Of a stretch of DNA of 22,185 nt, positions 22,120 through 22,185 are shown piece after piece. The stretch is from the NCBI GenBank assembly GCA_964534355.1, contig CAZHNZ010000067.1, forward strand, positions 1 through 22,185, given 5' to 3'. The first letter of the stretch is position 1. Every line of letters starts with the position of its first letter. Source of the stretch: CAXXIC01 sp964534355. GTDB taxonomy: Bacteria; Bacteroidota; Bacteroidia; Bacteroidales; UBA7332. A program made the translations under genes and the position numbers. The notes under the pieces are model-generated. The model was given only the letters and a program-made list of their open reading frames with translations. It was not told where the DNA came from and made no database searches.

Positions 22120-22185
22120 TTCTAAAATGACATTTAAGTTGTTTTCTATTTGATTTTTTAAATAACTCTATTATTTTTTCTACCG
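22103..22185 (-). CDS. C-terminal end of a gene cut by the window edge
   Basis: The last 26 codons of an open frame enter from the right and stop at TGA 22103-22105, overlapping the methylase start by 17 bases. The residues (VEKIIELFKKSNRKQLKCHF and six more) form a basic amphipathic helix. No function can be read from this piece. Confidence 0.4.
   Translation of the reverse strand, partial: VEKIIELFKKSNRKQLKCHFRNENRN

Overview
The window is an AT-rich stretch of a tailed phage or prophage that infects a Bacteroidota host, probably a flavobacterium-like one. The host call rests on three things: gene starts preceded by the Bacteroidota promoter pattern (TTTG, about 19-20 bases, TAnnTTTG), few Shine-Dalgarno sequences, and a signal peptide ending in the NAQ form common in that phylum. 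The gene set is that of a long, flexible-tailed (siphovirus-type) phage: HK97-type portal, ClpP-like prohead protease, capsid protein with an N-terminal scaffold-like part, tail tube protein and a 995-residue tape measure. No integrase, tRNA, CRISPR array or insertion sequence was seen, so lytic phage and prophage cannot be told apart.

The main gene run is read leftwards, on the minus strand. From right to left: a DPPY adenine methylase, a small unknown protein and a ParB-like/methylase fusion (22119-19908); small and large terminase (19605-18056); a consensus promoter; portal, protease and major capsid protein (18011-15203); a secreted protein and three or four connector or tail-completion proteins (15139-13713); tail tube protein (13672-12806); a 212-residue repeat protein and an SGNH hydrolase that share a 25-base overlap (12806-11290); a terminator and a new promoter; two small pre-tape-measure proteins and the tape measure (11240-7409); tail-tip or baseplate proteins (7289-4533); two tiny membrane proteins (4529-4105); a collagen-like fibre, a small fibre-associated protein and a LamG-type lectin (4108-756); and a small M15-type endolysin (754-449). 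Most neighbours overlap by ATGA or TAATG or are nearly contiguous, which points to coupled translation.

Three short plus-strand units run against this current, each with a Bacteroidota-type -7 box and its own plus-facing terminator. One (101-427) encodes a 63-residue helical-hairpin protein that resembles the phage Acb2/Tad1-hairpin or crAss001_48-related group, so it is a candidate counter-defence gene. One (7306-7411) has no credible ORF and is a candidate small RNA. One (19633-19930) encodes a 46-residue protein. They look like morons.

The most unusual point is at 12140-12204. The SGNH hydrolase frame has no ATG before its catalytic serine. It overlaps the end of the repeat protein exactly at a CCCTTTT heptamer phased as X_XXY_YYZ, and a -1 shift there would make a 505-residue tail protein carrying an esterase domain. 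A competing explanation, a TTG start behind a GGAGG sequence, is visible at the same place.
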